Shown: piece by piece, positions 57,293 to 64,000 of the stretch
Layout: each line of letters opens with the position of its first letter
How positions within the stretch are numbered: position 1 is the first letter of the stretch
Assembly (NCBI GenBank): GCA_900169975.1
Contig: LT827124.1
Location: 124,001-188,000 of the forward strand
DNA from: Pseudoflavonifractor sp. Marseille-P3106
Lineage (GTDB): Bacteria; Bacillota; Clostridia; Oscillospirales; Oscillospiraceae
DNA: 64,000 nucleotides
Direction of reading: 5' to 3'
Notes under the pieces: model-generated
Told to the model about the DNA's origin: nothing
The model's database searches: none
What the model saw: only the letters and a program-made list of their open reading frames with translations
Position numbers and translations under genes: made by a program

Positions 57293-58755
57293 GCGCCGCT
57301 TCCCATAAAATAAGCACAGACCCTTGAAAGGCCGCCCGCATCCATAGGGTATTGGCCAGCAATGTTTCCCTGGGCGAAATGGATGATGTCCGTGCAGCAG
57401 TCCAGCAGCAGTTCCAGATCGTGTGTGATCACATAAACAGTGACACCTTCCGTGCTGAGCTGCCGCAAAACAGCGGCGACCTCTTTCATGTGCCGGTAAT
57501 CAAGGCCGCTGGTGGGTTCGTCAAAGAAGAGAATAGACCGCTTTGATGCAATGGCAGATGCGATGGCCACCCTCTGTTTCTGCCCGCCGGAAAGCGACAT
57601 AGGGTGCCTGTCTCTGAACAGGAGGAGATCCAGCCGGGTCAGGATTTCCTCTGCCTGTTTTGTATCCGGCTCCTCCATGCTGATCAACACTTCGTCCAGG
57701 ACTGTTTCTGTAAAGAGCTGATGGTTTACCTCCTGCATGACCATATAGCAGGTGTTCAGCCGATCTTTCGAACGGTATCGCCTGCCGTTCCAGATTACCT
57801 CGCCGCATCGCTTCTCCAGCCCACAGAAGCACCGTGAAAAGGTGGACTTGCCAGCCCCGTTATTGCCAATGATGCCTACAATGCGGCCGGCCGGAATAGT
57901 ACAATCCTGTATGTGCAGGATTGACGATCCGTGGGGATACGCAAAGCGGAACTGCTTCAGCTCCAGTTCCGTCCCTGTGCATTGCGGTGTTTGCGGCGGT
58001 TGTAATTGTTCCAGGGCGAAAGTGCGCAGCCCAATTTCCGTCCGGGCTTGCTCCGACAGGCCATTAAATTCCTCCGCAGTATATTCCCGTGTGATTTTGC
58101 CGCCCTTCATATAAATAAAACGATCCGCCAGACCACGGAGATAATAGAGCCTGTGTTCCGATACGATGATGGTTTTCCCTTGGCTTTTCCAGAAAGCCAG
58201 GGTTTTCCGCAGGTCGGAAATGGATGCCGCATCCAGATTGGAGGATGGCTCATCCAGTACCAGTACCTCCGGCTCCATGATCGACACGCCGGCGCAGGCA
58301 ACTTTTTGTTTCTCTCCTCCGGAGAGGTGGAAGATATTCCGGTCCATCAGCTTTTCCAATCGGAAATCACAGACCGTCCTCTCCAGCCGCGCCCGGATTG
58401 TTTCTGCAGGCTGGCCCAGATTTTCACAGCCAAAGGTGATCTCGCTGGTTGTATCTACATTAAAAAACTGGGAACGCGGGTTTTGGAACACGCTGCCCAC
58501 GATTTTCGCCGTATCATAGAGCGGTTGTTTTGACACTTCAGCCCCGTTGACCCACACGCCGCCGCTCATCTTCCCTTCGTAATAATGGGGGATCAGGCCG
58601 TTGATCAGGCGTGTGATCGTGGTTTTTCCGCAGCCGCTCTCGCCGCAGAGCACAGCAAACTCACCGCGCTTGATCTGAAGCTCAATGTCCCGAACACCAC
58701 CGGTATGCTCCGTTTCTTCTCCATAAGAGAAGGTCACATGGTCAATCTGAATCAT
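57289..58755 (-). CDS. ECF transporter double ATPase, cassette 2
   Basis: The ATG at 58755 follows GGAGGTGTCAGAGG and overlaps the T gene (ATGA). Two full ATPase domains: GESGCGKTT, LSGGEKQK, VLDEPSSNLD; and GNNGAGKST, LSGGQKQR, FFDEPTSGLD. It has 488 residues and is a clear paralog of the cassette 1 ATPase. Its end overlaps the end of the convergent AraC gene by 4 bases. Confidence 0.9.
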   Translation of the reverse strand: MIQIDHVTFSYGEETEHTGGVRDIELQIKRGEFAVLCGESGCGKTTITRLINGLIPHYYEGKMSGGVWVNGAEVSKQPLYDTAKIVGSVFQNPRSQFFNVDTTSEITFGCENLGQPAETIRARLERTVCDFRLEKLMDRNIFHLSGGEKQKVACAGVSIMEPEVLVLDEPSSNLDAASISDLRKTLAFWKSQGKTIIVSEHRLYYLRGLADRFIYMKGGKITREYTAEEFNGLSEQARTEIGLRTFALEQLQPPQTPQCTGTELELKQFRFAYPHGSSILHIQDCTIPAGRIVGIIGNNGAGKSTFSRCFCGLEKRCGEVIWNGRRYRSKDRLNTCYMVMQEVNHQLFTETVLDEVLISMEEPDTKQAEEILTRLDLLLFRDRHPMSLSGGQKQRVAIASAIASKRSILFFDEPTSGLDYRHMKEVAAVLRQLSTEGVTVYVITHDLELLLDCCTDIIHFAQGNIAGQYPMDAGGLSRVCAYFMGSGA

Positions 58756-59510
58756 CCTCTGACACCTCCCCAAAAAGCGATCTGCGGCTGGAGCAGAAAC
58801 AGAGCGAAGCAGGCGACGCAGAACAGCGCTGCCATAAGATCCTGTGCATGAAACCCAATCCGGCACAAATTGGTACGCCTTCCCGGAGCTCCAAGGCCCC
58901 GCGTTAAGGCGGCAGCGGAAAGTTCATCCCCGATTTTGACCACGGATACAATAAGCGGTACCAGCCGGTACTCGACCATCAGGAACGGGTTCTTTCCTCC
59001 GAAGCGTATCCCGCGCATCTTCATAGCGTCCCGGATGGCCTGATACTCCTCGCTGACGGTAGGAAAGAAGCGGAAAATCACCGACAGCGGGATCACGATC
59101 TTCTCCGTCAGGTGCATCCGCTCCATGGCGCCAATGAATTCGCTCACCGATGTGGACGCAATCAGATAGGCACCCATCATGATACCGGGTGCAAAGCGGG
59201 TCATGATGGATGTGACCGCCAACAGAACAAAGGAGGGGAGCCCGCTTGCCCAAATCAGCGCCACCCGCTCCAGCGCAAAGCAGGCCGCGTACAAAATCAG
59301 GTACTTTGCCGCCGTCTGAAAGCGTCGCTCGGAGAGGATCAGGATAAATGGGACAAGGCTCAAAAGCGGCTTTACCAAGTTCATGATCCCTTCATTGCTG
59401 GTACTGAACATCAGGGTGGTGATGGTCAGCAGGAGAAGCAGCTTGGTGCGCGGGTCCAGCTGGATGCCTTTCTTGCTTCCTGTTACTATGGGGTATGACG
59501 CGCTGCTCAT
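58752..59510 (-). CDS. ECF transporter T component, cassette 2
   Basis: 252 residues, about six membrane spans, with LDPRTKLLLLLTI, AMKMRGIRFGG and AAALTRGLGAP, the same EcfT motifs as cassette 1. The start overlaps the S-gene stop as TAATG, so translation is coupled. A longer frame was rejected. Confidence 0.88.
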   Translation of the reverse strand: MSSASYPIVTGSKKGIQLDPRTKLLLLLTITTLMFSTSNEGIMNLVKPLLSLVPFILILSERRFQTAAKYLILYAACFALERVALIWASGLPSFVLLAVTSIMTRFAPGIMMGAYLIASTSVSEFIGAMERMHLTEKIVIPLSVIFRFFPTVSEEYQAIRDAMKMRGIRFGGKNPFLMVEYRLVPLIVSVVKIGDELSAAALTRGLGAPGRRTNLCRIGFHAQDLMAALFCVACFALFLLQPQIAFWGGVRG

Positions 59511-60094
59511 TACGCAATGCCCGCCTTGGCAAAGTGCTTTTTCAAGAGGGCCTTGCCCAGCAGTCCACCGGAAATGGCGAACACAAAGATTCCTGCAATT
59601 ACCAGGATTATGCTCCACATCGGCATGACAGCCATTACCTGATCCGCATATTCCTCTCCGAAGCTGGCCGCAAAACTCGCCCAGGAGTCTTCCACCATAA
59701 AGTACATGGGGATATAGGTACCCACCATCCAGAGGCTGAACACCGCATACCCCAGCAGGCTCTTCTTGGCGCTCTTATAGCCGCCGGATTTCAAAATCAA
59801 ATCACCCAGCAGTCCAAAAACAGCCCCCAGGGGGACGCCCCAGAAGCCCATGCCGGTCAACCCCATCAGCAGGCCGCTCAAAATGCCCATAATGGTGACC
59901 ATCCCGAACTTTTTCACCCTTGTCAGGAACAGCATAAATGGGATGCCGGTGATCAGCGCCCAAAGCGCCCCCAGGACGGGAAGGAAAATTGGTACAAACC
60001 CGATGGGAATTGCGACACAGCAGCCGATGACAAAATACAGTACTGTGAACAGCCCAAGGTTGATCAAATCTTTTGCCTGAATCTTGTTGTTCAT
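59510..60094 (-). CDS. ECF transporter S component, MptD/Trep_Strep-like, cassette 2
   Basis: The ATG at 60094 follows GGAGGTGTTTCTT. 194 residues, with KDLINLGLFTVLYFVIGCCV and GIPFMLFLTRVKKFGMVTI, paralogous to cassette 1. Ligand choice may differ from cassette 1 because the loops differ. It is under box 7. Confidence 0.82.
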   Translation of the reverse strand: MNNKIQAKDLINLGLFTVLYFVIGCCVAIPIGFVPIFLPVLGALWALITGIPFMLFLTRVKKFGMVTIMGILSGLLMGLTGMGFWGVPLGAVFGLLGDLILKSGGYKSAKKSLLGYAVFSLWMVGTYIPMYFMVEDSWASFAASFGEEYADQVMAVMPMWSIILVIAGIFVFAISGGLLGKALLKKHFAKAGIA

Positions 60095-60118
60095 AAGAAA
60101 CACCTCCGCATTCATTGG

Positions 60119-60134
60119 TTAGCTCATTCTAACC
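60119..60134. promoter_or_regulatory. DtxR-type operator box 7 (ECF cassette 2)
   Basis: GTTAGCTCATTCTAAC has perfect arms. It lies 24 bases before the S gene; TATTCT on the minus strand (about 60149-60144) is a possible -10. Confidence 0.75.
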
Positions 60135-60292
60135 CCGTCATAGAATACCATACCCGGACTGGCGTTTCTACAACTGAACAGCTTTTTAGCTCCAATCAAC
60201 ATCGAGTTTTAAATTGACGAGCCAGACTCTTCACGCCTATAATATAGCAAAAAGCAATTCTTTTCTTGCGGAGCCAAGAGGAGGACTCACCC

Positions 60293-61300
60293 ATGAACAT
60301 TGATGAGATTATCCGAAAATGCGTCGAAGTTCCCGGAATATCTATCGAACGGGGAGAATACAGCGCGGGGCTTTTTCTAAATGAGAAGGACGGAAAAGGC
60401 TTTGTAACATTTTTTCCGCTATTCCCGGGACTGACACTGGCTTATATTTCAGTAAACGCTCCGCTCTGGACAGCACCGGATTTGCGAGGAGAGGGCTCTG
60501 ATGAAAAAGGCCCGCTGCTTCTGAACTACTGCGTAACTGGGCGCTGTGAGATCATTCTGAATAACGGAAATTTTGTGTATGTGACGGATGGGGATCTGTC
60601 TCTGACAGAACATTTTGCTCAAAGGCAGTATGTCTATCCACGCCGCATCTACGAGGGGCTGGAGTTCTTCGCAGAGCTTGATACGCTTGCGGCGCAGAGC
60701 GTATGGCTTCTGGAGGAATTCGGGCTTGACTTTCACTGCGTTGTGGAGCGGTACTGCCGGAATGGAAGCACCTACATCTCCAAGGCTGTCCCCGACGCGG
60801 AAGAATTGCTGAAAAAACTATGGTCACTGTATCATGAGCCTATGCCCTTTGCTGTAATGCAGATGAAGATCTATTCCCTGGCGCTGTTTTCTCTGCTGAT
60901 GGAGCAGACGGAAATCCCTCTGTCCCAGGTCTGCGCCTATTTTACGGAAACGCAGGTGAGTATTGCAAAGCAGGTCGAACAGATTATCACAGCCGACCTG
61001 CGGCAGCATCATCCGGCCTGGGAACTGGCCGCGAGGTTTTCTATCAGTGAAACCAGTATGAAGAATTATTTTCGCGGTGTCTTCGGGCAAAACATATCGG
61101 CGTATCTTCGGGAGCTCCGAATGAGAAAAGCCTCGGAATTGCTGACGGGCAGCCGGCTTTCGGTATCTGAGGTGACGGAACAGGTCGGATACATCAACCA
61201 GAGCAAATTCGCCGCGGCATTCAAGAAGCAATTCGGCATATCCCCGTTAGAGTATCGGCGCAGGAGGCACTTGGAGCGCCTTAGCCATGAGAAACTTTGA
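60293..61300 (+). CDS. AraC-family regulator, cassette 2
   Basis: The ATG at 60293 follows AAGAGGAGGACTCACC. 335 residues, paralog of the AraC protein at 56318: LLLNYCVTGRCEIILNNG, ARFSISETSMKNYF, VSEVTEQVGYINQSKFAAAF, FKKQFGISPLEYRR. It is divergent from ECF cassette 2. Having one AraC per cassette suggests each transporter answers its own ligand. Confidence 0.85.
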   Translation: MNIDEIIRKCVEVPGISIERGEYSAGLFLNEKDGKGFVTFFPLFPGLTLAYISVNAPLWTAPDLRGEGSDEKGPLLLNYCVTGRCEIILNNGNFVYVTDGDLSLTEHFAQRQYVYPRRIYEGLEFFAELDTLAAQSVWLLEEFGLDFHCVVERYCRNGSTYISKAVPDAEELLKKLWSLYHEPMPFAVMQMKIYSLALFSLLMEQTEIPLSQVCAYFTETQVSIAKQVEQIITADLRQHHPAWELAARFSISETSMKNYFRGVFGQNISAYLRELRMRKASELLTGSRLSVSEVTEQVGYINQSKFAAAFKKQFGISPLEYRRRRHLERLSHEKL

Positions 61301-61391
61301 CGGACAGAACACACAAATATCTCAAGATTTTACAGCATCCAACTTGCCCGGCTCCAAAAATCAATGTTATAATATCCGGGAGGTGGTGTCT

Positions 61392-61679
61392 GTGGAATTA
61401 AACTTTGAAGGCGTAGTTGTTGGCGTGATGTCCCTTGTGATCATTGGAGCGTTCCATCCTCTGGTGATCTGGTTTGAGTATCACTTCACGCAGAGTATCT
61501 GGCCAGTATTTTTGATCGCGGGCCTGCTCTGCCTGATCGCCGCGCTTTTCATCCAGGGCCTTTTCTCTGTCCTTCTGGGGCTGCTGGGTGTTGCCTGCAT
61601 ATGGAGCATCCGGGAACTGAAGGAGCAGGCCCGCAGGGTGGAGCGGGGCTGGTTTCCAAAAAATCCAAAGCGGAAATAG
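61392..61679 (+). CDS. DUF4491-family membrane protein (95 aa)
   Basis: GTG 61392 follows GGGAGGTGG; the longer frame runs into the AraC gene and is rejected. VELNFEGVVVGVMSLVIIGA, FHPLVIWFEYHFTQSIWPVF and the C-terminal RRVERGWFPKNPKRK are the DUF4491 pattern. It has three membrane segments. Function is unknown. It lies between the AraC gene and the box 8 promoter. Confidence 0.8.
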   Translation: MELNFEGVVVGVMSLVIIGAFHPLVIWFEYHFTQSIWPVFLIAGLLCLIAALFIQGLFSVLLGLLGVACIWSIRELKEQARRVERGWFPKNPKRK

Positions 61680-61706
61680 GCAGGGGGCCTGCCTATTTCC
61701 ATCCTC

Positions 61707-61735
61707 TTGACAGAGTGCGTATGGTTTTATATAAT
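61707..61735 (+). promoter_or_regulatory. Consensus promoter of the micropeptide-ZIP operon
   Basis: TTGACA (61707-61712), a 17-base spacer and TATAAT (61730-61735), both perfect. Box 8 starts 9 bases after the -10. Confidence 0.85.
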
Positions 61736-61744
61736 TATCCCGCG

Positions 61745-61760
61745 GTTAGCAATGACTAAC
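61745..61760. promoter_or_regulatory. DtxR-type operator box 8 (micropeptide-ZIP operon)
   Basis: GTTAGCAATGACTAAC with perfect arms, extended to CGCGGTTAG/CTAACCGCG (61741-61764). It sits at the predicted transcription start. Confidence 0.8.
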
Positions 61761-61814
61761 CGCGAAGTACATCCTATTATGCAAGCAAAATTATGATAGA
61801 AAAGAGGACAGATT

Positions 61815-61979
61815 ATGTTCAATCACCTGGAATCCCTGGGAACGCAGGAAAGCCCCGTCAAAGTCGATCTTCTGCACCTGGACCCTACAGACCCGGACGG
61901 CGGATGCTGCTGCAGGAAAAACAACGGCGAACATTGCTGTGGGCGGCACAGCCACACGCAGGAGCAAACGGAACGCTAA
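61815..61979 (+). CDS. Cys/His-rich micropeptide, putative metal-binding (54 aa)
   Basis: An ATG at 61815 lies 6 bases after AAGAGGA and opens a 54-codon frame ending TAA at 61979. The first 28 residues are ordinary (SPVKVDLLHLD near the middle). The end is dense in metal ligands: GGCCCRKNNGEHCCGRHSH gives Cys31-33, His40, Cys41-42, His45 and His47. It is the first gene after a perfect promoter and box 8 and lies 15 bases before the ZIP transporter gene. A metal buffer, chaperone or sensor peptide is the natural guess. I know no named family for it. Confidence 0.65.
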   Translation: MFNHLESLGTQESPVKVDLLHLDPTDPDGGCCCRKNNGEHCCGRHSHTQEQTER

Positions 61980-61994
61980 GGCCGGTGTGATTCC

Positions 61995-62777
61995 ATGCAA
62001 ACATCGGTTATTTATGGTCTGCTGATCCCTTTTGTGGGCACCTCGCTGGGGTCCGCCTGCGTCTTTTTCCTGAAGAAAGGTTTGGGGGATCGGGTGCAGC
62101 GGGGGCTGACCGGCTTCGCCTCCGGCGTCATGGTGGCCGCGTCGATCTGGAGCCTGCTGATCCCCGCCATGGATCAGTCCGCCGGGGCAGGGACCTGGGC
62201 CTTCCTGCCGGCGGTCATTGGCTTTTGGGTTGGTATTCTCTTTCTGCTGGGGTTGGATCATCTGATCCCTCACCTCCACCAAAAGAGTTCCCGCGCGGAA
62301 GGGCCCCATACGCAGCTGCGGCGCTCCACCATGATGGTACTGGCGGTTACCCTCCATAACATCCCGGAAGGAATGGCAGTCGGTGTGGTCTATGCGGGCT
62401 ATCTGGCCGGAGACGGTCAAATCACCATGATGGGCGCTCTGGCCTTATCTCTGGGCATCGCCATTCAGAACTTCCCCGAGGGAGCGATTATCTCCATGCC
62501 CCTGCGCGCGGAGGGAATGAGCAAGCCCTGGGCTTTCGCAGGAGGCGTACTTTCCGGGGCGGTAGAACCGCTGGGCGCCCTGCTGACGATTCTGGCCTCA
62601 GGGCTGGTGGTTCCGGCTCTTCCATATCTTCTGAGTTTTGCCGCCGGCGCTATGATCTATGTGGTGGTGGAAGAATTAATCCCTGAGATGTCCCAGGGAG
62701 AGCACTCAGATGTGGGCGCGCTGACCTTTGCTTTGGGCTTCACCCTGATGATGGCCCTTGATGTGGCACTGGGATAG
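61995..62777 (+). CDS. ZIP-family metal transporter (ZupT-like)
   Basis: 260 residues with eight hydrophobic segments. The two metal-site motifs are intact: TLHNIPEGMAVGV (about 114-126) and IQNFPEGAII (about 157-166). SKPWAFAGGVLSGAVEPLGA is also typical. ZIP proteins bring zinc, iron or manganese into the cytoplasm. It is in an operon with the Cys/His-rich micropeptide under box 8, so low-metal derepression is expected. A strong terminator follows. Confidence 0.92.
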   Translation: MQTSVIYGLLIPFVGTSLGSACVFFLKKGLGDRVQRGLTGFASGVMVAASIWSLLIPAMDQSAGAGTWAFLPAVIGFWVGILFLLGLDHLIPHLHQKSSRAEGPHTQLRRSTMMVLAVTLHNIPEGMAVGVVYAGYLAGDGQITMMGALALSLGIAIQNFPEGAIISMPLRAEGMSKPWAFAGGVLSGAVEPLGALLTILASGLVVPALPYLLSFAAGAMIYVVVEELIPEMSQGEHSDVGALTFALGFTLMMALDVALG

Positions 62778-62794
62778 AGACTCCCGCATAACAT

Positions 62795-62833
62795 GGAAGC
62801 GGAAGGGGGTACCCCCTTCCGCTTCCGTGTTTT
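62795..62833. terminator. Terminator of the micropeptide-ZIP operon
   Basis: A near-perfect palindrome GGAAGCGGAAGGGGGT/ACCCCCTTCCGCTTCC is followed by GTGTTTTTC. It also lies at the end of the convergent ABC operon. Confidence 0.85.
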
Positions 62834-62849
62834 TCACAGTATATTAAAC

Positions 62850-63788
62850 CTAGGATTGCTTCTTGATTCGCTGAATCGGGTCGGTTGCTGTTGGAAGTTT
62901 ATTACAGTACAGGCCATAGAAATCGTCCCGGGCGAGGGTGTCCAGCCACACCGCGGAGGGGCAGCAGACCCGCTCGCCCTCTTGGCTGCTGTGCAGTTGG
63001 GTGCAGGCCGGAAAGAGGATCAGATCCCCGTTGGACACATAGAAATCGCACAGCTCCCGGCACAAGATCTCCTCTGCCACCCGCCGGGCCGCCCACTCGG
63101 GGGCAGAGGTCCGCGCGCACAGATAGGACGGGATCAGCACCGGCCCCTCTTGGGGCGTGCGGAGGAAGGTGCTCTGCCCATCCGCCCGCAGTGCGTAGAG
63201 AGAGGGCACCAGGGCGGTACGGGCCTGTCCCTGGCGCACAGTTTGAAATGCTCCGATGGGCATATCCGTTACAAAGCTGCGGTCCAGCAGGCCGGAGGCT
63301 GCCTCCCGGCCCCATGTTTCCCAGACAACCTTTACTACCGTCTTGACGGCAGAGTTGTTGATCCCGCCGAAGGCCAGCCCGTCCCAGTCCGGCAGCCGCA
63401 TCTGCTCGCATATCCCCAGCTCGCGGGTATAGTAGACCAGAGGGATGGCCGCCGCGGGCAGGAGTTTGTCGCCCCGCCGCACGGCGTCCAGAGCAGGACT
63501 TTCCCGCAGGGAGACCCAATCTGCCGCCGGGTACAGCTCCGGTTCCATCTTGGAAAAAATGGCCCGATCCTCGAACACCTCCAGATCCGCCGAAACGATG
63601 AGGTCTGGGAGCACCGCATCCGGCCGGGCCAGATACTCCGACATATGCTCCGGGTATCCCAAGCCGAAAAAACGAACCTCCAGCTCAATGTCTTCCCGGT
63701 GCAGCCGCCCGGCCAGCTCCTGCAAAAACGCCTTTTCCTGGCGGTGCAGGACGCAGATGTGGTTCCAATAAAGCAGAATGTGTGTCAT
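62850..63788 (-). CDS. Binding-protein-like protein without signal peptide, in an ABC operon
   Basis: 312 residues with the look of a periplasmic-binding-protein fold (ILLYWNHICVLHRQEKAF, LIVSADLEVFEDRA, KLLPAAAIPLVYYTRELGI, PEWAARRVAEEILCRELCDF). There is no signal peptide or lipobox; the protein begins MTHILLYWNH. It overlaps the ABC ATPase gene by 4 bases (ATGA). A cytoplasmic ligand-sensing or metal-chaperone form is possible, or the start is misjudged. I cannot name its family. Confidence 0.6.
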   Translation of the reverse strand: MTHILLYWNHICVLHRQEKAFLQELAGRLHREDIELEVRFFGLGYPEHMSEYLARPDAVLPDLIVSADLEVFEDRAIFSKMEPELYPAADWVSLRESPALDAVRRGDKLLPAAAIPLVYYTRELGICEQMRLPDWDGLAFGGINNSAVKTVVKVVWETWGREAASGLLDRSFVTDMPIGAFQTVRQGQARTALVPSLYALRADGQSTFLRTPQEGPVLIPSYLCARTSAPEWAARRVAEEILCRELCDFYVSNGDLILFPACTQLHSSQEGERVCCPSAVWLDTLARDDFYGLYCNKLPTATDPIQRIKKQS

Positions 63789-64000
63789 GCCAGATGATCT
63801 CCTCTCCGAAGCGATGCCTGATAGGTTTGTTGCCGGCGGTACAGCTCGCCTAATTCCATATAGAGTGCGGCCTCCTGTGGGCTGCGCTCCACCACTGCAG
63901 CCACCGCGCCGCCCCCCATGACGATGCGCCGCCGGGACATCAAGGCGGTGTGCGGGTCATGGGTGACCACCAGCACCAACTTGTCATGACGCTGAAGCAG
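63785..64000 (-). CDS. ABC transporter ATPase, C-terminal part (5' end outside window)
   Basis: The 71 visible residues include the H-loop LVLVVTHDPHTALMSRRR and a short helical tail (ALYMELGELYRRQQTYQASL). Walker A, signature and Walker B would lie beyond base 64000. The stop overlaps the start of the binding-protein-like gene, so the two are one operon. Confidence 0.75.
   Translation of the reverse strand: MLQRHDKLVLVVTHDPHTALMSRRRIVMGGGAVAAVVERSPQEAALYMELGELYRRQQTYQASLRRGDHLA

Overview
The window reads as a GC-rich gut Clostridia chromosome, most like Oscillospiraceae such as Flavonifractor, Lawsonibacter or Oscillibacter. This is an inference from Firmicutes-type ribosome-binding sites, a Tn1549-like conjugation module with SpaA-type surface proteins, anaerobe gene content and codon choice. 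No rRNA, tRNA or CRISPR array was seen.

Region 1 (1-23102, all plus strand) is part of an integrative and conjugative element. It holds the end of a class D sortase, an SLH-type secreted protein, a 1734-residue SpaA/Cna-B repeat protein, a small pilin-like membrane protein, a TrbL/VirB6-like channel protein with a long repetitive tail, a membrane-anchored C39-like protease, an XRE regulator, PrgI, VirB4, VirD4, a RepA-type initiator and several conserved unknowns. No integrase or relaxase is inside the window, so the element must continue past the left edge.

Region 2 (23103-31384) is mixed chromosomal or accessory DNA. It has a peroxiredoxin/AhpF-like operon, a methyltransferase, a compact type III toxin-antitoxin locus (promoter, two covarying RNA repeats, terminator, toxin; 26494-27199), HU, a cytidylate-kinase-like gene with a MATE exporter behind a transcription attenuator, an RNHCP protein and a MarR regulator.

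Region 3 (31385-62777) is dominated by metal uptake. It has a YbtP/YbtQ-like ABC pair with a TetR regulator, a hydrolase-methyltransferase pair, a NikABCDE-like ABC system joined to an aspartoacylase-like enzyme and a MATE exporter, two tandem ECF (MptD-type S, T, double ATPase) cassettes each with a divergent AraC regulator, a DtxR/MntR-type regulator, and a Cys/His-rich micropeptide in front of a ZIP transporter. An IS110 element (with a likely structured guide RNA) and a complete IS3 element interrupt the region. About 730 bp of DNA carrying a winged-helix gene and the dtxR-like gene occurs twice as direct repeats around the Nik-like operon; one dtxR copy is truncated.

Eight copies of a 16-bp palindrome of the form GTTAG-N6-CTAAC lie in front of these metal genes and of the peroxiredoxin and methyltransferase genes. 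At three sites with a clear sigma-70 promoter the palindrome sits directly after the -10 box, as expected for repression. The simplest reading is one metal-responsive (probably iron) regulon run by the DtxR/MntR-type protein encoded inside it. The gene set resembles the transport half of a yersiniabactin/equibactin-type metallophore locus, but no NRPS is present, which suggests use of metallophores made by others. The right end (62850-64000) is another ABC system whose binding-protein-like gene lacks a signal peptide.
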